Origin: CAVPWP01 sp963709395
GTDB taxonomy: Bacteria; Pseudomonadota; Alphaproteobacteria; Rhodobacterales; Rhodobacteraceae
DNA: 64,000 nucleotides
NCBI GenBank assembly: GCA_963709395.1
Contig: CAVPWP010000008.1
Coordinates: forward strand, 372,001 to 436,000
Reading direction: 5' to 3'
Each line of letters begins with the position of its first letter. Position 1 is the stretch's first letter. The notes beneath the pieces are model-generated. The model was not told the DNA's origin. It saw only the letters and a program-made list of their open reading frames with translations, and made no database searches. A program made the position numbers and the translations under genes. Below, one piece after another: positions 60,516 to 64,000 of this stretch.

Positions 60516-61319
60516 ATGTCCGACCCGGTCATCACCGACAGCCATTGCCACCTCGATTTCCCGGATTTCGCCGACGATCTTCCCGGCGTCGTCGCGCGGG
60601 CGGAAGCGGCCGGGGTGCGGCGCATGGTGACGATCTGCACCCGGCTTCGGAGCGAGCCGCAGGTGCGCGCCATCGCCGAGCGCTTTGCCCCGGTGTTCTA
60701 CGCCGCCGGCACCCACCCGATGAGTGTGGCCGAGGAGCCCGCCGCAACCGTCGAACAGCTTGTCGACCTCGCCCGGCATCCGAAATTCGTCGGCATCGGC
60801 GAGACCGGTCTCGACTATCACTACACGGCCGACACGAAGACGGCGCAGCAGGACAGCCTGCGCGTCCACATAGAGGCCGCGCGCCGGACGGACCTGCCGC
60901 TGATCATCCACGCCCGCGACGCCGATGCGGACATGGCCCGGATCCTGACCGAGGAATACCGGGCCGGGGCCTATGCCTGCGTCATGCATTGCTTTTCCTC
61001 GGGACGGGGGCTGGCCGAAGCGGCGCTTGAGCTTGGGTTCTACCTGTCGATGTCCGGCATCGCCGCTTTCCCGAAATCGGGTGACTTGCGCGACATCTTC
61101 GCGGCCGCCCCGGTCGAGCGCATCCTCGTCGAGACCGACGCCCCCTATCTGGCCCCCCCGCCGCACCGGGGACGTCGCAACGAACCGGCCTATACCGCCC
61201 ACACGGCGCGGGTCGGGGCGGAGGTCTTCGGGATGGACTACGCCGAGTTCGCAGCCCGGACCGAGGCGAATTTCGACACCCTCTTCGCCAAGGCCGCCCG
61301 ATGGCGCGCGGCGGCATGA
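60516..61319 (+). CDS. tatD: TatD-family metal-dependent deoxyribonuclease
   Basis: The product has 267 residues. Metal ligands include DSHCHLDF (His10, His12), the Glu in GIGETGLDYHY and His in IIHARDA, HCFSSG, and the final aspartate in ILVETDAPYLAPPPHRG. The length and motifs fit the TatD/YcfH group. It degrades DNA ends 3'-5' and is thought to act in DNA repair and quality control. It lies 10 bases after holB and overlaps the MBL hydrolase gene by 4 bases. Confidence 0.92.
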   Translation: MSDPVITDSHCHLDFPDFADDLPGVVARAEAAGVRRMVTICTRLRSEPQVRAIAERFAPVFYAAGTHPMSVAEEPAATVEQLVDLARHPKFVGIGETGLDYHYTADTKTAQQDSLRVHIEAARRTDLPLIIHARDADADMARILTEEYRAGAYACVMHCFSSGRGLAEAALELGFYLSMSGIAAFPKSGDLRDIFAAAPVERILVETDAPYLAPPPHRGRRNEPAYTAHTARVGAEVFGMDYAEFAARTEANFDTLFAKAARWRAAA

Positions 61320-62116
61320 CGGGGCGGACCGTCGCCACGATCCTGGGCTGCGGGTCGTCGGGCGGCGTGCCCCGCCTTGGCGGCCACTGGGGCGACTGCG
61401 ACCCCGACAATCCGCGCAACACCCGCCGCCGCTGTTCGATGCTGGTCACGCGCGAGGGGCCCGGCGGGACCACCCGCGTGCTGATCGACACCTCGCCCGA
61501 TCTGCGCGCCCAGCTTCTGGACGCCGGCGTCGGCACGCTTGACGCGGTGATCTATACCCATTCCCACGCCGATCATGTCCATGGCATCGACGACCTGCGC
61601 ATGATCGTCCACAACACGCGCCGCCGCCTGCCGGTCTGGGCCGATGGCGCCACGCAGAACGACCTTTTCGCGCGCTTCGGCTATGCCTTCGTGCAGCCAG
61701 ACGGGTCGGCCTATCCGCCGATCCTCGACATGAACACCATCGACGGGCCGGTCACCATAGACGGGGCCGGTGGTGCGATCACGCTGCGCCCCTTCGAGGT
61801 GCGCCACGGGTCGATCGACGCCCTGGGCTTCCGCATCGGCGGGCTGGCCTATCTGCCCGATGTCTCCGAGATCCCCGAGGCCGCGTGGGAGGCCCTTTCG
61901 GACCTCGATTGCTGGGTCCTCGACGCGCTGCGCCGGACACCGCACCCGACCCATGCCCATCTTGCACGCGCGCTCGAGTGGATCGCGCGCGCCGCCCCGA
62001 AACGCGCGGTCCTCACCAACATGCACATCGATCTGGACTACGCCACCGTCGAGGCCGAGACCCCGCCCCACATCACCCCCGCCCATGACGGCATGACCAT
62101 CGAGATCGGCGACTAG
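61316..62116 (+). CDS. MBL-fold metallo-hydrolase (PhnP-like)
   Basis: The product has 266 residues from ATG 61316 (ATGA overlap with tatD). The start LGCGSSGGVPRLGGHWGDCDP and the metal motif THSHADHVHG (His82, His84, Asp86, His87) are typical of PhnP/RNase Z-like phosphodiesterases. The cysteines early in the chain (GDCD, RRRC) are also typical of the PhnP branch. It probably hydrolyses a cyclic phosphodiester or related bond in the cytoplasm; the in vivo substrate is unknown. The gene always following tatD in related genomes supports vertical inheritance. Confidence 0.9.
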   Translation: MTGRTVATILGCGSSGGVPRLGGHWGDCDPDNPRNTRRRCSMLVTREGPGGTTRVLIDTSPDLRAQLLDAGVGTLDAVIYTHSHADHVHGIDDLRMIVHNTRRRLPVWADGATQNDLFARFGYAFVQPDGSAYPPILDMNTIDGPVTIDGAGGAITLRPFEVRHGSIDALGFRIGGLAYLPDVSEIPEAAWEALSDLDCWVLDALRRTPHPTHAHLARALEWIARAAPKRAVLTNMHIDLDYATVEAETPPHITPAHDGMTIEIGD

Positions 62117-63046
62117 GTGCAGGCGCTTCTCGATGTCATTCTGCCGGTCTTTCTTGTCATCGGGTTCGGCTATGCCGCCGTCCGGGCGGGGTTCTTCAGC
62201 GAGGCGGGCGTCGACGGGCTTACCCGGTTCAGCCAGAACTTCGCCATTCCCTGCCTGCTCTTCAGCGCGATGGCCCGGCTCGATCTTTCCGTGGTGCTTC
62301 AGCCCGCACTTCTGATCAGCTTCTACACCGGCGCGCTGATCGGGTTTCTGGCGGGGTTTCTCGGCGCGCGTTTCCTCTTCGGGCGCGATCTCGACGCATC
62401 CGTCGCGATCGGGTTTTCCTGTCTCTTCTCGAACTCGGTGCTGCTTGGGCTGCCGATCACCGAACGCGCCTATGGCCCCGACGCGCTTCAGGCCAACTTC
62501 GCGATCATCGCGTTCCATGCGCCGTTTTGCTATTTCGTCGGCGTCTCGGTGATGGAGCTTGTGAAGAGCCGGGGCGGCAAACCGGTTCACACGCTGCGCA
62601 AGGTCCTGCGGTCGATGTTCCGCAACGCGCTGGTGATCGGGATCGCGCTTGGCCTGGCCGTCAACCTGTCCGGCATCCCGATCCCCGGCGTGATGGACAG
62701 CGCGCTTGACCTTGTGGTGCGGGCGGCGCTGCCCGTCGCCCTTTTCGCGCTGGGGGGTGTGCTGGTGCGCTACCGGCCCGAGGGCGACATGCGCACGATC
62801 CTCTACATCTGCGCGGTCTCGCTCGTGCTGCATCCCGCGGTGGTCTGGGGGATGGGATCGGCCACCGGGCTTGATCGCGACGCGTTCCGCTCGGCGGTGC
62901 TGACCGCGGCGATGGCGCCGGGGGTCAACACCTACCTCTTCGCAAGCATGTACGGCGTGGCCCTGCGCGTGGCGGCCTCTTCGGTGCTGATCGCCACGGC
63001 GCTGTCGATCCTCACGGTCTGGGGCTGGCTCTCCATCCTGCCCTGA
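62117..63046 (+). CDS. AEC-family (auxin efflux carrier-like) transporter
   Basis: The product has 309 residues from GTG 62117, directly after the preceding stop, so it is translationally coupled. About ten membrane helices are predicted. The conserved N-terminal half ends FCYFVGVSVMEL, and the C-terminal half contains ALPVALFALGGVLVRY and a NTYLFASMYGV motif with the broken-helix asparagine. Bacterial AEC proteins export malonate, malate or other small acids; the substrate here is unknown. Confidence 0.9.
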   Translation: MQALLDVILPVFLVIGFGYAAVRAGFFSEAGVDGLTRFSQNFAIPCLLFSAMARLDLSVVLQPALLISFYTGALIGFLAGFLGARFLFGRDLDASVAIGFSCLFSNSVLLGLPITERAYGPDALQANFAIIAFHAPFCYFVGVSVMELVKSRGGKPVHTLRKVLRSMFRNALVIGIALGLAVNLSGIPIPGVMDSALDLVVRAALPVALFALGGVLVRYRPEGDMRTILYICAVSLVLHPAVVWGMGSATGLDRDAFRSAVLTAAMAPGVNTYLFASMYGVALRVAASSVLIATALSILTVWGWLSILP

Positions 63047-63158
63047 GGGTCCCATCACGGGGCTTTCTCTTTGCACCGCCGGGCCATATTGAGTTGGGTG
63101 ACCGGATCGCGGCCGCAGTGCCGTCCGCCAGACGCGATCAGACAGGGACGCAGACCGT

Positions 63159-64000
63159 TTGGACAAAGCTCTTTCCTCCTCAGGACGGACGACGCCCCCG
63201 CGCCTTGACGCGACGGGGGATGCCGGAGGGCGCGTGGTGCAGGCCGCGGGCGACCTGTCGCTGACCCATATCCGCGCCATCGCCAAAGCCATCGACGCCT
63301 TGCCCGGGGACGGCGAGGTGACGCTCGACCTGTCCGAGGTTCGGCGGCTCGACACGGCCGGTGCCTGGAGCCTTCTGCACTATGCCGACCGGGTCGAGGC
63401 GGCGGGGGGCGCGGTCCGGATCACGGGGGCCTCGCAGGCCCACACCGCCCTGATCGACACCGTGCGCGAAGACATGTCGCCCGAGCATCCCGAGCCCGAG
63501 GTGCGCCATCTCTCCGACCGGCTCGAGACTCTCGGGCGCCAGGTGGTCGCGGCGTTCTGGCTGGTGCTGGACGTGGCGGGGTATCTTGGTCTCTTCCTGT
63601 CGCGCCTCGGGCGGTCGATCGTGAAACCCCGCGAATTCCGTCTGACGGCGCTGGTGCGGCACTGTGAAGAGGTCGGGCTGCGCGCCCTTCCGATCGTGGC
63701 TCTGATGGCCTTCCTGATCGGCGTCATCCTGGCCTACCAGGGGGCCGCACAGCTTCGCCAGTTCGGCGCCGAGGTCTTTGTCGTCGACCTGATCGCCGTG
63801 TCGCTTCTGCGCGAGCTGGGCATCCTGCTGACCGCGATCATCGTTGCGGGCCGGACGGCCTCGGCCTTCACCGCGTCGATCGGCTCGATGAAGATGCGCG
63901 AAGAGGTGGATGCCATGCGCACGCTGGGGATCGACCCCGTGCAGGCGCTGATCGTGCCGCGCGTGCTGGCCCTTGTCATCGTGCTGCCGATTCTGGGGCT
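63159..64000 (+). CDS. STAS-MlaE fusion ABC permease (lipid transport), 3' end outside the window
   Basis: The frame is open from TTG 63159 (GTG 63234 is an alternative) to the window end, at least 280 residues. An N-terminal STAS domain (about residues 25-105: DGEVTLDLSEVRRLDTAGAW) is followed by an MlaE/YrbE-type permease. The permease part includes LRALPIVALMAFLIGVILAYQGA, LRELGILLTAIIVAGRTASAFTA and GSMKMREEVDAMRTLGIDP, the conserved region that contacts the ATPase. Such fusions import phospholipids or move them between membranes with an MlaF ATPase and MlaD protein, usually encoded next. The end lies beyond 64000. Confidence 0.9.
   Translation, partial: MDKALSSSGRTTPPRLDATGDAGGRVVQAAGDLSLTHIRAIAKAIDALPGDGEVTLDLSEVRRLDTAGAWSLLHYADRVEAAGGAVRITGASQAHTALIDTVREDMSPEHPEPEVRHLSDRLETLGRQVVAAFWLVLDVAGYLGLFLSRLGRSIVKPREFRLTALVRHCEEVGLRALPIVALMAFLIGVILAYQGAAQLRQFGAEVFVVDLIAVSLLRELGILLTAIIVAGRTASAFTASIGSMKMREEVDAMRTLGIDPVQALIVPRVLALVIVLPILG

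Noticed and set aside
61238..63355. 705-codon minus-strand frame across the MBL hydrolase and AEC genes
   Set aside because: Crosses two clear genes on the other strand and has the shadow composition; no start signal.
1..64000. CRISPR arrays, transposases or prophage genes
   Set aside because: No regularly spaced repeats, no transposase-like frame and no phage structural genes were seen on either strand; only the recombinase tail at 55919-56257 points to a past mobile element.

Overview
The window is GC-rich, densely coded bacterial chromosome. It looks like an alphaproteobacterium of the Rhodobacterales (roseobacter or Paracoccus-like). The evidence is inference from gene content: an N-ATPase operon, a dac-tmk-holB-tatD-MBL block, a bacterial DNA ligase with its associated exonuclease, frequent ATGA/GTGA stop-start overlaps, and very many ABC importers with GntR-type regulators. 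No phage genes or CRISPR arrays were seen.

Layout. 1-3.4 kb: the 3' half of an alternate Na+-type F1Fo ATPase operon (c, b, alpha, gamma), followed by a decayed DUF475 membrane-protein remnant. 3.9-12.5 kb: a divergent alpha/beta hydrolase, then a five-gene Dpp/Opp-type peptide importer operon ending in a second alpha/beta hydrolase. One ATPase of this importer carries an eight-cysteine DnaJ-like zinc-finger insertion. 12.5-15.9 kb: a SAF-domain subunit plus UxaA/SuyB-type lyase plus LDH2 dehydrogenase operon, divergent from a GntR/UTRA regulator across a perfect palindrome. 15.9-24.4 kb: an MFS transporter and an FCD regulator, divergent from an oxidoreductase - creatininase-like - cupin - 2-hydroxyacid dehydrogenase cluster, followed by a NitT/TauT-type ABC importer. 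24.4-31.0 kb: two glutathione transferases, an OsmC-like tandem protein, an FAH-family enzyme, an M24 pseudoenzyme and an amidohydrolase. Together 4-31 kb reads as a catabolic island. Similar LacI-type operator sequences (near GCAANCGATTGC) lie upstream of the peptide importer, the TauT-type importer and the amidohydrolase, so one regulator outside the window may control them.

31-44 kb: housekeeping and mixed genes (DUF2254, FNT channel, 6-phosphogluconate dehydrogenase, oligopeptidase F, GyrI-like protein, secreted endonuclease/phosphatase-fold protein, amine oxidase, ATP-dependent DNA ligase and its exonuclease), plus a truncated cytidylyltransferase. 44.4-47.4 kb: a copper module, copA and cueR, with two operator-like palindromes. 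47.4-55.9 kb: ribosomal protein L25, an MFS transporter, a Fe3+/polyamine-type ABC importer, a ChrR-like cupin and an FAD oxidoreductase. 55.9-56.3 kb: tRNA-Ser(UGA) with the tail of a site-specific recombinase at its 3' end. 56.7-64 kb: a cell-envelope and replication block (SPOR lipoprotein, D,D-carboxypeptidase, tmk, holB, tatD, MBL hydrolase, AEC transporter, STAS-MlaE permease cut by the window end).

An important caveat: seven genes are broken by what looks like a single extra base in an otherwise intact reading frame (near 14706, 28181, 36606, 41868, 44192, 46502 and 50246). All seven are of the +1 type, so uncorrected sequencing or assembly insertions are a serious alternative to true pseudogenes.
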